Assembly: GCA_964017195.1 (NCBI GenBank)
Contig: OZ024894.1
Location: 31,894,388-31,958,387 of the forward strand
DNA: 64,000 nt
Reading direction: 5' to 3'
Origin: Siderastrea radians
Taxonomy: Eukaryota; Cnidaria; Anthozoa; Scleractinia; Rhizangiidae
Part shown: positions 10,646 through 22,629 of the stretch, in pieces
Layout of the letters: each line of letters begins with the position of its first letter
Numbering within the stretch: the stretch's first letter is position 1
Program-made: the position numbers and the translations under genes
The notes under the pieces: generated by a model
Seen by the model: only the letters and a program-made list of their open reading frames with translations
Databases searched by the model: none
What the model was told of the DNA's origin: nothing

Positions 10646-12048
10646 GGTATTCCTGGAGGCTAATTTGGACATTTTTGCCACTTATTTTTATGTCCCAATA
10701 TTTGTTGAAACTTGGTCATATTAACACAAACAGTACAACATTATGTGTAGATTTGTTAAAAAATAGTTTTATTCTGAAAGTATGTAAAGAATTCTTGTAA
10801 TCTGATAATTTTGGGTGTGGTCAAAATATTCTTGGTTCTTCATTTTTTTAATATAACTCAAAGAGAATTCATTCAACTTCAAAAAGCTTTTTCCGATCTA
10901 TGTATGTTACCAAACCCTTAAAACTTGTGGCAGTACATCACAGAAAAGGCAATTCGAAAAATGTTATGCCGCAAAATTCAATTTTGCTCGTTTATAGAAT
11001 TCTCGAAGTCATCGCGGGGCTGATATTTGACAACATTTGACGTACTGCCAAAGAAAACATCGTACACGCATCTAGTTTAAGTGCTGCAAGTTTCAAGTCT
11101 GTCCGATGAACCAAAGAATAAATATTGTAATACATAAATCCCCACCTTTAATGAAACTCGTATTTTTTGCCCAAAATCGCGCTGAAATCGAAAGAAAATC
11201 GGTCTACAGCTTTCCTCCGAAGTGTTTTCCACGACAACCATGTTGTCGCGCCCTTCAGTCATGTTTTCCAGCGGAAAAACGCAAAATAGTACCCTTTTTT
11301 TGGTCCCTCTTTCCTTTTAAGGTGGGCTATTTTCCCGCGAAACCAATCAGAAGCGCCAGCATAAACAATGACACCTTTCCTTGGCAACCGATCTCATGGA
11401 GCGCGGCGTTGACAGATTTATTCGTTCGTGTCGCAAATATCAGACTTATTCCACGAAGTACTAAAGAACGTCTGCTCTTTTTGATAAAATGAAGCTTCGA
11501 CAGATATTTTTAAATACTGTGTTGTATATTGCAAAGGGCAAGATTGCGATTTCAGCGACCTGTAATAAGAAGTTGTCTTCGATAACTCTGGCCGACGGCT
11601 AGTAATTCAATGTCACGAGCAAAACTTGCGTTGCTCTGTCTTCGTAGAAGAAAAATATACTTCAGTACACATCTACCGCCGAAATACTATTGTATTTCAT
11701 GAGAGAAAGGTAACTTGTAATATTCCATTTAAACTAGCGTGAATAAGGCGCATTAAGCGAAGAGTCTGTGACTTGTGACAATTTCGCAATCGAAACTCAA
11801 GATCGTAAACTGTCAAATTCGCGCGCCGTAGGAGATGTTTTCGAAACCGCAATTACATTTCTTAGCCGTCTGCTGTGGTAATTTTCCCGCAAAATTTTCC
11901 TTGGAGACGGAACTTCAGTTGCTTATATCTTGCTAAATACAAATTCCCTTGAACTGAAAATCTGCAAACAAACTCAACTTGTGACAAACTTAAAGCTGCT
12001 TAAAAGTCAACCGATTTGAAAAAGGTCACTTTAGCCTCCAGGAATACC
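10646..12048. mobile_element. 1.4-kb TIR element flanked by TTAA, no transposase seen
   Basis: Perfect 18-bp inverted termini, GGTATTCCTGGAGGCTAA at 10646-10663 and its reverse complement at 12031-12048, each directly flanked by TTAA (10642-10645, 12049-12052). TTAA targets are known for piggyBac and Kolobok elements. Because TTAA contains TA, a Tc1/mariner-type TA duplication with one more TIR base is equally possible. Internal frames (for example 11106-11492) show no known domain, so this looks non-autonomous. Confidence 0.82.
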
Positions 12049-12250
12049 TTAAGCAGCAATTGAACTTGCAATTCATCCCGCCTTAGGTCGAAGACATCAC
12101 CGCTTTAATTTCTGCACGCACTGAATGCTTATCTTTTATTGCCGTTTCCCTTATTGTTTGTTTTGTTCGTCTGTCTTTCCATTAACTTGTTTTTTTGTTT
12201 TTTTTTTTTTATTTTGAACCCTCCCCACCCCCCTCGCTAACGACACAATA

Positions 12251-12652
12251 ACAACACAGTTTGTTTTTGGCCACGAGAGAAGTTTATTTCCCCGAGTAAA
12301 GTCGAATGAACAGTAATGAACAAGGAAGCGAAATAAACCTCTCTGCCACCTCACCTAAATGGAACTAAATAGAAACGGATGGGTGGGTGGGAAAAACAAC
12401 ACGACTAGAAAACACTGTACACGCTGCGGGAGCTATTACGAAACTCAACCTAATACTGTCGCGCGGCAGATAGCAATTAATCCCTTTGCGCAAGAGCGCC
12501 CAAAGGGAGAAAATTCCCCCCACCAACAACGCAGTTTGTTTTTGGCCTCGAGAGAAGTTTATTTCCTGTATTAAAGTCGAAAGATGAGCAATGAACAAGG
12601 AAGCGAAATAAACCTCTCTGCCACCAAACAACGCCAAAAACAAACTGACGAC
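12251..12652 (+). repeat. two direct repeats of ~100 bp, each a fold-back, spaced 275 bp
   Basis: The segment starting ACAACRCAGTTTGTTTTTGG occurs at about 12253-12352 and 12528-12625. Within each copy AGAGARGTTTATTTC pairs with GAAATAAACCTCTCT about 70 bp downstream, so each can form a hairpin. The two copies flank the left DIRS-associated terminal repeat (12359-12515). Sequence between 12053 and 12250 has only poly-T and C-rich runs. Confidence 0.75.
12359..12515 (+). repeat. terminal repeat of DIRS-like element, unbroken copy (empty site for the 5.2-kb element)
   Basis: Contains AAAAACAACACGACTAGAAA, CGGGAGCTATTACGAA and GCAATTAATCCCTTTGCGC, ending in a short hairpin around GCGCAAGAGCGC. 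The same run of words appears at 14785-14910 and continues at 20148-20193, where a 5.2-kb element splits it exactly at TTAA. It lies on the downstream side of the minus-strand DIRS coding relics. Confidence 0.8.
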
Positions 12653-13044
12653 GAGTAAACGTTATTGATTCGCAAGTGTGAGCTTAGATTCTAGACTGAA
12701 TTCTTAATAAGGCTTATAAGAATTTCTGGCCGAGTCACCGTATTACTGTATGAGTTCCCCCGGTACACTGCAGCTGAAAGCCCAAGAGGCCGCCCCACGC
12801 CGGAACTCAGCAGGAACTGGCGGAAATTTAAAACAAAAACAAGAAAAATGCCTTGAATTGAGTTCGTAAGTTACTGTACGTCCCACATCTGTGTGCGGAC
12901 CATTGAGAAAGTGGGAGTTCCCGACGAAGCCTCCGAAACTCTTGAAAACCTAAGACGAAAGAAGGCTGGATCAAAAAAGGTTATCAAATTGGAACAGGTC
13001 ATCAGTGACAGGAACTTCATGCAAATTGGCGTGTTGCGCGTGGG

Positions 13045-13680
13045 TTAAAATTGATGACGTCCATCGACGTCGTTCGAATCCCAGCGAGAAAGAAGGTCTG
13101 CATAACGGTTAGAAACACAAGGAACATGAACTACACGAACTTCGCGCAAATACGAGTTCAGGAAAGAGCTCCGACACCGTCCAGTGTGGAGTACAGTCAC
13201 GGCCACCTGGTTATCACAACAGACTGTCAAACGCAAACCAGACCAACGCGATCCCCATAATTGTAAGGCAACAATGATCGTCAAAAGCTCCACTGGACAA
13301 CTAACGACGGAAGAACCGCATGAAAATACTACTCGTCGCAAAGACACCCGCAACCCGTCAAACATGTATTTAGAGGAGAGGCCTCAAATCCCGACAGGAA
13401 AGGAACAGTGTCAAAAGGTCCGACAATTCGGCCAAGTTTTAGTTCGTTAGACAGGTAAGCGTCAACTTTGGCCGGAAAGTCTAATGCGCCGCGATGTGTC
13501 CGAAGGTCAAAAATAGGCAAAGTATCAGACGTGTAACCAATAGGCCAAAGAAATTCAAGAAAGTCGCAAATAAATCAGTTGGGGTAATCAAGGAGAAGTC
13601 CACGTCACATGGGGACATTCAATGCGGCAATTACCGGAACTCGAGCAAGTCGATAATTCGGGAGTCCCGTGAAAGCTAGA
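13045..13680 (-). pseudogene. DIRS-like retrotransposon reverse transcriptase N-terminus fused by deletion to RNase H
   Basis: On the minus strand the RT entry region reads RLARVPVIAALNVPM, stop, RGLLLDYPN, stop, FICDFLEFLWPIGYTSDTLP, then RGALDFPAKVDAYLSNELKL and GRIVGPF. This is the conserved start of DIRS/Ngaro RTs. The RT core with its catalytic YVDD-type motif is missing. After a frame change near 13360 the RNase H domain begins: ELLTIIVALQLWGSRW, VCCDNQVAVTVLHTGRC, HVPCVSNRYADLLSRWD. The CDN and HxPxxxNxxADxLSR motifs are typical of DIRS RNase H. In-frame stops and the deletion make it inactive. No tyrosine recombinase was recognised between 12360 and 13040. Confidence 0.82.
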
Positions 13681-14092
13681 ACACGATGCGCGTCCAGAAA
13701 ATTTAAATACGAACTAATGAGTCCCGAAGAAAAACGAGAAAAACAGGAGCACTCTGAGTCATACTGACCGCAAAGTCTCGAATCGGAAGCAAAATGAACA
13801 ACAAAAAGTCTTGCATTGTCATGAAATTGATCAAGTCTCGTACGTAAAATGTCATGCTCGGAAACCTCAGAAACAAAACAATCACTTTTGGAAGCACCTT
13901 CATCACTAAAACCAGCAAGGTGAACGAAGGTGCGCGATTAGTTTTTTTGTCCCAGAGCTAGCAGAAAGAGGACACCCCTTCGAAGCCTCGGGGTGTGACC
14001 CTTACCCACCAGTCGGCACAAATGTGTCGAAGCCATTTACGTTCGCCACGGAGCAAACCATAATGATATTGTGTGAAAGAGCAAGTATTGCG

Positions 14093-14509
14093 TTAATAAT
14101 CCCAGCAAAACAGAACCGTAATGGAAGCCTTGAGATGACCATACAAGGTGCGGCTTTCTAAACGTAGAAACGAATCCCCCCATTTGAGTAAGCCACGTTC
14201 GATCTCCATGTGGCCATCACCGCGGGTACAAGACGGTGCTGGTAATTTTGGCTTCTTTCGCGGACTTGAGAGTCTTACCGGCGTTCGAAAGGTTGTCCTT
14301 TTGTGAACCCGATCTTGCATGTCACTGTCTTTGCGATCAGAATCACTGCTCGACTCTCTGGAGTCAGCTAAACCAAGCTGGACAACTCGACGATCAGCTT
14401 TCCGGGATAGATCGGCCGTAGCACGTAGCTCCGGCAATGTTACTGCACGAGCAGGCTGTAAGACCTTAGCAGAAGCTCCGGTGCCTGCCTCCTGTTTCTC
14501 CTCAACCAA
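14093..14509 (-). pseudogene. probable DIRS-like ORF1 (gag-like) fragment
   Basis: A minus-strand open frame of 138 codons upstream of the RT relic in the element's own direction. It reads LPELRATADLSRKADRRVVQ LGLADSRESSSDS, then a charged, Ser- and Lys-rich stretch (RTPVRLSSPRKKPKLPAPS). A short helical leader followed by an acidic-serine and then basic linker is the usual build of DIRS ORF1 products, which have no strongly conserved motif. The call rests on position and composition. The 13690-14090 stretch between this and the RT is probably degraded ORF1 or ORF2 sequence. Confidence 0.5.
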
Positions 14510-14784
14510 ATTTGCTTGTTGTCGGCTTTAACCTCATCTAAGCCAGCAGTTAAGGTCTTTACCGCTCCCATCAACGAGACCAAGTATCTTGAATGCTTAA
14601 ATCGTCTAAATCGTCTGATAAAGCTACTCAGTCTTGAGAGGAGGTAGCACCCAGCTCTAGACGCACTTCAGACTCGTCTTGCATCGGCCCGAAACAATTT
14701 TTTGCCAGGCTTTCCGAAAGAATGCTCAGATCGGAGAAGTTTACAACCCGAACAGCGACTGGTTTGCCCCATTGAAGTCAAAGA

Positions 14785-14910
14785 AATAGAAATAAACGAC
14801 TCAAAAACAACACGACTAAAAAACACTGTGCACGCTACGGGAGCTATTACGAATCTGAAACCTAACACTGTAACAAATAAAACTATAGCCAAGGGGTGTA
14901 TAGCAATTAA
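14785..14910 (+). repeat. terminal repeat of DIRS-like element, left part of split copy
   Basis: Repeats 12359-12480 (AAACAACACGACTAAAAAAC, ACGGGAGCTATTACGAA, TATAGCAATTAA) and stops exactly at TTAA 14907-14910, where the large inverted-repeat element begins. Its continuation is at 20148-20193. Confidence 0.82.
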
Positions 14911-17900
14911 GAGGGGATGTCCACTAACATCGAGCGAGTGGTGGCACATGATGCAAGATGAAATTCCCTCATAAATTTTCCGCGGATACCCTACGGTAAT
15001 CTAAGAAACGTGGTGGAATTTTTTTCGTGAAATTCTTTTAAGCCCGAAAAAAAATTTAACACGTTTACGCCACACGTGTCCTGTAAACACGCGAAATAAA
15101 CGTGTATCATGCCTTCTCGTAAACTTCGCTCTGTTTGGTTCGCATCTCAGAAAACCCCCATTTTAAGCGTGGAAGTTTGCTTTTGAAGTGTGTTTGAGGT
15201 AATTGAGTCCTGTTTTAGATCTGTGAATTAATTTTCAAGGTCACGGCGAGCTGCTGAAAATCACTAAAATTCGCTTGCTTTTAATTCTCAATTTGGCACA
15301 GTTTTTCAAGAGAAAGTTTCCCTCCCCGGTAAAACACCAAATCACTTGAAATTCAGAATACTTGAAAGACGAAATACCATTCTAAAATCAGGTTAAAAAA
15401 TTTGTTTCGGGCTTTTTATCAGCGCCGAGTACAAACGCTCTCAAGATCCCGATAATCACAACATTAACCTGTCAACTAGTATAAGCAATAGGCTCGTGCC
15501 TCCAACCGAATAGCCGAAAACTTGGAATTTTTTTCTTGTTTCCTTTGGTATTTCGATGAAAAGTACAGGATAAAGGTCATATCTAGCTCACCTTGAATAA
15601 GATTTTGTCTAAATGCCAGGTTTTGCCAAGTTTTATGTGTACTGTCCCAGGGCCATCTTGACGCATGGAATCGACCGTTATCTCTTGGTATCTCCAGATT
15701 GACTTTCAACTAATGAATAACGACTCCACCATCACATTCACATCCCTTAACGAATGGCAAATGAATTTTTAAAATCTCTTAGTCTTAATTCCCTGAAGAA
15801 ACTAAATAACTCTGCAGTGATCTCCACATTCATCTCAGAAACCGCACTGTCATTATGGTCTGATTTAACTAAATTTGTCTGTCACGCAACGGGTTCTGGT
15901 CAAGTCACAAGATAGGTTTTGGCGATGGGATTACAAAAATGGGAAACAAAATCGAAAGATTAGGACGTCTGAAATCATTTAAGCTATGAAAGAAATTGTA
16001 CAAGATAGAAGACGATGTAAATAGTGATGGCGTTTGTTTCAGCAACTCGACCGGAATGACCGTTTCCCGTTTTCATCCCAGATGCCTGACTATGTCAATG
16101 TAAAAACAAACCGCAGAGATAGCTGAATTTTTTTCCATGATTTAAACTAAAGCATATGGAAGATTAACAAAGAACGCATCCATTTGTTTTTTACAAGTTC
16201 CCTGAAAATTTTAAGTTCGCTTTTCTCCATAATCGTGAGTTTTCAATGCGAAGCACTTGGCTACAACTGCGTTTGTTTACTCACGTTCCGTCCTCCTGTT
16301 TGGTGACATGTTACACCGCCGACGTTATGCTTAAAATATCTTTCGACTAGTAAAATAGAGTGATACTACATATGACGGGACTATTCACTACACAATTCTG
16401 ACCTGCGCTAAACAAGTTGCAGATTACATAGATGTACATTTTGTGACGCTCTGGCGAGAGGAAAAACTTGTCACGTGTTCACTAATAGCAAACATCGATA
16501 CATTTTTTTATATCTTACTGCACAGTTCGACTTTTCAAGACACGAATATTCCCTTGCGTGAATGCATTTTAGGACAGCCTAATTAATTTCACGGTGAAGG
16601 ATTTCAATACTATTTGCAAGCCGCCAGCGTTGCGTCGAAGAAGGGGTCTCGATAAGCTGCCATTTGCGGAAATAATTTTCTTGTTGGAAATCAGACGTGT
16701 GAGAATTTCAGGTGCGACATTATTGGAAACTAGACAAAATGTCTTAATGCAGATCGGCTTTGAGTAAATGTTCAAAAAAGTAAATAGTAAATGTTCAAAA
16801 AAAGGAAAACGCCAGATTTAACACCCAGTAGTTGTAGAGCGCTTCCTCTATATTTCGCCATTGTAAAAGGATAGGTTCTTTGGCGTTCTCGCAGTCAGAA
16901 CCCCTGTCACAAACCACAATCTCCCTTGGCTGCGAATAGAGGTCACTTATTCTTTTCAGGAACTAGTTGCAGGCGTTTGCGCCGCTTACAAGCGATATGA
17001 ACAAGCAGTTGCTGTTCCAGTTGTAAAAAAAGACTTTTCGGGTCACACTTGCAGTGTTGGGATCAGTGATATCCACTCAGAAGCTGAGCTTCGTTGATTT
17101 TCTTTTAGCACGCGCGATAGTATTTTTAATTAGTATTCTAAACATGGACCATTTGCCCAGCCCATCGCTCTTGTCTGGGAATAGCGCAGAGGGGACTAAT
17201 CGACGTTGGTCATGTTGAGTTCTACCAGGGCTGGCCAAGTATGCCTCGAACGGGAAAGTGAGAAAAGCAGACCGTGGAATTGGCAAGTCAGAGTCCAAAG
17301 CTATTTTGCAACACATCAGTGTCTTCCTTCCAATGGGCTCTGGTAAGTACACTTTTTTCTCATACCCACTTTCGTGCATTCCTCGCTGTGATGGCAGACG
17401 TCATTAAGCAGATTAACACTTCCATCATGACCAGCCCTGAAGACAGTCAGCTTCCGGCAAGACAGGGCTGGCTGCTATCACTGCAGGGCCTGCAGGGCCA
17501 CCATAGTTTGCGCAGGAGTACTAGGAGCAGAGCTGGGCATGGTGTTCAAACTCCTGGCTCCCTTCCCTCCCTTCCCTCCTGCGACCGCAAGGCCGGCGGA
17601 GCCTAAGTGGGATACATTTATCCTCCTAAACTCCGGACACGATATCAAGATCCCGGTGAAGAACCATCCTTAAGTGTCATCCGGTGCGCGTCCATTGCAA
17701 CCCCTTTAGTGGCCACTTGGAAGATCGATGGTGTGAGCATGCTTTCGAATATACAGTTTTCTGAAGAAGGAATCCGTCCGTGTATGAAGAGCATATGGCG
17801 TGGGACCTATAAGGCCAATATCTGCGCTGAAATCTAAGGCCCTGTCATCAGATGGTCTACCGTCCTGACTCCATAGCAGTGCTCTAAGCGAAACCGAGCT

Positions 17901-18004
17901 TGTTCTCCTCAACCGTGAGAAGGCGGAGAAATATTGCACAACCAACTGTCACCTGACAAACAAGGGGGTTAGTTTCTAGAGAAACTGTGGTGCTGCATCG
18001 GTGG

Positions 18005-18140
18005 GGAAGCGAAACACAAACCTTTGTATTTATCAACTGAGTTGATAAGGTAAATTGAGCCACCGTGAAGAGATTGAAAGCTGACGTTTCGAGCGTTAGC
18101 CATTCGTCACAAGGATGGTTCTCCACCTTCGTCACCTGCA
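18005..18140 (-). repeat. Penelope-type terminal repeat fragment with degenerate hammerhead-like core
   Basis: Reverse complement of 18082-18112 includes TGACGAATGGCTAACGCTCG followed by AAACGTCAGC. This resembles the CUGANGA...GAAA layout of hammerhead ribozymes known from Penelope-like element repeats, but the first core base is altered. It lies beside TTTATCAACTGAGTTGATAA. The assignment is tentative; it may only be the conserved tail of a PLE repeat. Confidence 0.4.
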
Positions 18141-18523
18141 CTGCTCAGAAGATCAGGTGGAAAGCGACAAAGAGCCCTGAACATTAGGACTCCTTGTCAT
18201 GATGAGTTTCAACATGAGTTGAGTTTCAAACTCAACTTAATTTTGAGTTTCATGTGTAAAAGTGTAATCCGCTAGGTTTGCCATAAAATGGTTTCACAAG
18301 CTTATAAAGAACGAAAAGGATGGTTCCGGCACCCTTGGCCACACCCCTGGTTTGGGCTTGAGTAAACTCAACATACAGTTTTACATTCTTACACCTGTCT
18401 TGACCAATTTTTGAAGACCAATACATAGAGACCTAATAATAATTTCTTTTTCAAAGCCCTAGTAACAGGCAAGGTTTTGGAAAGGCTTCACTGCGTCTAA
18501 TGATACTGATAAATACATAAATC

Positions 18524-18970
18524 CCGTAAACTGCCGCTTATAAGCCTCCCCCCGCTTACAAGCCCCCCCCCGGTTATAGGCCCATCTACTTGTAAACAAA
18601 AAAAAATACATCCGGTTATAAGCTCCCCCGGATATAAGTCGCTCTCTAGTTTTCCCTGTTTCCTTAATATTAAGCACTCTCACAGAACACTGCAAAGATG
18701 AACTCTGAGCTTCTGTTTTGTTATGTTCCAGTTACGTTCGTGTTGTTACAGTTTTGATTTTGTTGTTAAAATTGAAATGAATTCGATTTATTATGACGTT
18801 ACAAAGGTTAATTAAAAACTGGTTGATTAAAAACGTATTTCGATCAACACTGCTGTGGCTCATTTCGAAACTTATAAGCTCCCCCGGATATAAGCTCCTC
18901 CGTTTATAGGCCCACCCAAAACCCCTTACAAAGTTGTATAAGCCTAGGGCTTATAAGCGGCAGTTTACGG
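18524..18970. mobile_element. fold-back MITE, ~450 bp, nested in the 5.2-kb element
   Basis: Inverted termini: CCGTAAACTGCCGCTTATAA begins at 18524 and TTATAAGCGGCAGTTTACGG ends at 18970. Inner copies of GGTTATAAGCTCCCCCGGAT and GCTTATAAGC form subterminal repeats on both sides. Open frames across it are C/T-rich artefacts. Confidence 0.82.
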
Positions 18971-20151
18971 TAATCGGTCCTTGGGTCCACAGGTTTTCAA
19001 AGTTCTCATTGCCTTTTTTTTTTTTTTGGTTTGTCGTTTTTTGCTTGCTTGCTTGTTTTTGTTCTTTGTTTTTTTTTTGTTTTGTTTTTTTGTTTCCTGT
19101 GCATTTCCCCCTCCAAGGTCGATCAAACCCGACTTCAGGTAAAATCAAGTGCGTGATATTTTGTTGCGTGACTCAGACTAAACAGGCTTGTAAGCTTTCG
19201 GCAAGAAATTATAGTTTCGAAATTTTGCAACGAATACAGAAAAGACGTCTTATAGGAGAAAACTGTTTTGAAGTTCAAACAAGGCAAAATCATTTTATTC
19301 CTGAAGGTTCTTGATTTTAACAAAAGGAGACGTGATGGAAATAAGTCATTTGGGTTGATTGCCAATACGCGATGCTTCAGTGATGTTGTTGACCCCGGAC
19401 GCCAAGATGGTTATTATGAAAGAGTACGCACAGAACCTGATATTTAGACAATACCATATTCAGGTGAGCTAGACATATACCTTTCCGCTGTGGATTACAA
19501 CCGAATACCAACCAAAGTAGAAGAAATGTCCACATTTTCGGTTATTTGGTCGGAGGTATGTGCCAATTGTTGACGTGTTAATGTTGTAATTATCGGGATT
19601 TTGAGAGCGTTTGTACTCGGCGCTGCTAAAAAGCCCGAAACTAATTTTTAGACTTGGTTTAAGAACGGCATTTTCTCTTTCAAGAATTCTGAATTTCAAG
19701 TGATTTGGTATCTTACCGGGGAGGGAATCTTTCTCTTGAAAAGCTGTGCCAAATTGAGAATTCCAAGCATGCGAATTGTAGTGGTTTTCAGCAGCCTGCC
19801 ATGACCTTGAAAATTAATCCACAAAAGAATAATTTGACTCAAATTACTTGTAAACTCTTCAACAGCAAATTTCTAAGCTCAACACAGGATTTTTCCATGA
19901 CGCGAATTAAACAGAGCGAAGTTTACGAGAAGGTATGATTCGCGTATATTCAGGGTGTTTGTATAGACACGTAGTGCGGTAACGGTTTTTTAATTTTTTG
20001 GAGGTTTAAAAATAGTTTCTCAACAAAAAATGTCACCACGTTTCTAGAGCTACCATAAGGTATCTCTGGTCGAAAAACGGAGAATTTTGAGTTTTCATCA
20101 TGTGCCACATTTTTTCGATTTCGCTCGGTCTTAGTGGACATTTTCTCTTAA

Positions 20152-20193
20152 TCTCTTTGCGCGAGAGCGCCCAAACGGAGAAAATTGCATTTC
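20152..20193 (+). repeat. terminal repeat of DIRS-like element, right part of split copy
   Basis: TCTCTTTGCGCGAGAGCGCC followed by CAAACGGAGAAAATT continues the repeat interrupted at 14910 and matches 12480-12515 with few changes. Beyond it, 20194-20576 is unremarkable AT-rich sequence. Confidence 0.8.
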
Positions 20194-20892
20194 ACTGAAT
20201 TGATCACTGATTGATCCAAAGTAAGATTATGTATAAGCGCATTCAAAAAGGGAAGTGTGACCGTAAAAATACTACTTGGCGCCACCTTAAACTATGTTAA
20301 TCAACCAATTGAAGCGATGATCCCACAACTGTTCAACGATCTCGCCATTTTTAATGTGATTTGTCGCGCACCAATCGTGCGAGAATGGACTTGAAAAGGT
20401 AGGATTAACATATCTTCAAATTAGTGGCAATTTTACGGCAATATGTTAATTCAACTGTTCTTGCTGTTACTCGCAATATACTAACAATAAGTGATCCCAC
20501 GCTAATAGAGACATTTCATATTCATAATGGTCCTGGACTACTGGAACGGGTCTTCAAATAACCATGAGGTAAACATATAATTTGCCGGGGGGGGAGGCAC
20601 TCCCTTATTTGGCCGTAACGGGTATGTGCCGCTCAACAGGGTATGGTTTTCAGAGACTTGCGTCTCAAACAGGGTATAAGAGTTCACTATTTAACGTCTT
20701 GATCTGGGTGTCTTTCTGGATTGGAGCATTGAACCCTACATGTGGGTACCAATCATTTAAAAAAAACATCCTACGATGTTAAATAAAAAAAAAATACTGC
20801 CTGTATGGGAAATGAAAAACAAAGCAGACTAAAAACGCAGAACCCAAGCAAATTACAAAGATCTCGCTCTTGTCTGGAACAGGGTAGCGAAA

Positions 20893-21542
20893 CACGCCGG
20901 GCCAGCATGAGGCCTGAAGCGGCACTCTAGGAATAACTTTTGTGTTTTTAATCCAGTGGAGCTGAAACTTTGCAACGTAACAGACTTTTCAATTGCAAAC
21001 AATCGTATGAATTTTGTTTTTCGATTTTAACGGTTTTTGGCGGAAAAATGACGTCATACAAATGACGTCAAAATTTTATTTTTACCTGATGACTGACTTA
21101 TTGCGCGATTTCAAAAGGATATGATGAGACGAATTCAAATATGAAAAAATAATTGAAAAAGCTTTATCGGTTCAAAAGATAAGCCAATCTGAATTTTGAT
21201 TTTCCCGCCATTTTGTTACTATATTTAGAACTTTGGCAAATTTCAAAATGCAATATCTTCTGAACCCATAAAGCTTTTTCAATTATTTTTTCACATTTGA
21301 ATTTGTCTCAACATATTCTTTCCAAATCGTGTACTAGTTTAGTCATACGGTGAAAATAAAATTTTGACGTCATCTGTATGACGTCATTTTCCAGCCAAAA
21401 CCCGTTAAAATCGAAAAACAAAAATCATGCGATTGTTTGCAATTGAAAAGTCTGTTATGATGCAAAGATTGAGCTTCACTGGATTAAAAACACAAAAGTT
21501 ATTCCTAGAGTGCCGCTTCAGGCCTCATGCTGGCCCGGCGTG
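20893..21542. mobile_element. 650-bp fold-back element, arms ~320 bp each
   Basis: CACGCCGGGCCAGCATGAGG at the left tip is the reverse complement of the right tip, and identity continues nearly to the centre near 21217 (for example CTTTTCAATTGCAAACAATC in both arms). Each arm holds TGACGTCAT-type palindromes. The flanks share only AAA, which could be a 3-bp duplication. No coding capacity. Confidence 0.88.
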
Positions 21543-22629
21543 AAATGAACGCATTTTGTCTTAAAGGCCCACCTTCACCCAAAAGGCCTTGCGCGCCACT
21601 CTTGCTGTTTTATGAATTTCGTGTAACACGAAATTGTTTCTGAAAGGGTTTTCTTTCGAAATCCGTTTCCTCCGGAGCCATCTTGTCGAAAATCGTCCAA
21701 AAGCATGCAGGAATTTATTCTTCAATTATCAGGCTGCTGTTTTCTGGAATTATTTTGTGACTGAGCCAGCCAAATGTATTTTTTTTCGCTCTTACTTCGT
21801 CCAATTTGTTTCCTGCCAAATGATCCTCGCAGTTGAAGATACTGCACTGTTATGCCGAAGGAAACTATTGCCAGTATTCGTCTCAGAGGACCTTGTGTTA
21901 TGAAGCAAAGAAACGGATATTTAATGAATTTCTTGTAGTTATTTTGTTTGAGTTCTTGATTGTATTGGATGCGGGACCTTGGCAAGTAAGTTTGATTCAT
22001 TTGATTTGATTTTATTCCCGCGAAGTAAACAGAGCGGCTCGCGGGTGTGTAATAAATAAATGGTTTTGCAGGACTGTTTTTTTTTTCTTCCTCTGTATCT
22101 ATCGTCGTACGATTGAATTAAAAGAATAAGTTTCTTAGTTAACCATAGGTTCAGGGAGATTTGATCGATTAGTACACACGTACGGCTGGGTTTCAAAGGT
22201 TAAAATTGTAATGCGGGAGTCACCGGACAAGTGCTATTTTGCGAGCGATAATCAATGAGTTGCTATCGAGTCGTATACGCTGTTTATTTCCCTTTAGACC
22301 TACCTCTATAATGACTAGGAGGGACCTTTAACATCACTGTTAACTTTTAAGACAATAAGATTGCAATTTGCGGACTAAAACAACCGAATGTCGAAGTAAT
22401 TGTTTGAGTCTTGTGCCGAGATCGCTTGCTTGCGCTTAGAAATGCTATCATAACAAACTGACTTCTCGCTTTCTATGTCATTGTAACGTTGACCTGGCGA
22501 ACATGAGATAGTTCCAACGTTTTTGGGGAGTAAATGCCTTTCATAAAAGCCTAAAGATTTGTAAATCGAGGCCGTAGATTGGGCCAACTAAATCGATGCG
22601 ATATGGATGCTCCGATTTGTTTTGAATAC

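Larger units (their letters stand above)
14911..20147. mobile_element. 5.2-kb element with ~0.8-kb terminal inverted repeats, TTAA target site
   Basis: The left arm (14911 to about 15750) and the right arm (about 19335-20147) are inverted copies. Matching landmarks include ATGTCCACTAA at both tips, TGGTGGCACATGATG versus CATCATGTGCCAC, CTTCTCGTAAACTTCGCTCTG versus CAGAGCGAAGTTTACGAGAAG, CCGATAATCACAACATTAAC and GTCTAGCTCACC-type words. TTAA flanks both ends (14907-14910, 20148-20151). Joining the outer flanks restores the sequence seen unbroken at 12475-12515, so this is a genuine insertion. Open frames inside, such as 17274-17606 and 17607-17837, have no domain that I recognise. It also holds a PLE-type repeat (18005-18140) and a smaller fold-back (18524-18970). 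Arms this long suggest a fold-back element. Confidence 0.85.

Noticed and set aside
17274..17837. Two adjacent plus-strand ORFs inside the 5.2-kb element as a transposase
   Set aside because: No DDE-type or DNA-binding motif was visible; kept only as a note for a profile search.
18459..19148. ORFs rich in AYNRGGAYKRG-type or poly-Phe/Lys strings
   Set aside because: They translate MITE subterminal repeats and T-runs.
21040..21390. TGACGTCAT-type boxes as regulatory CRE sites
   Set aside because: They lie symmetrically in both arms of a fold-back element, so they are explained by its sequence rather than by a nearby promoter.
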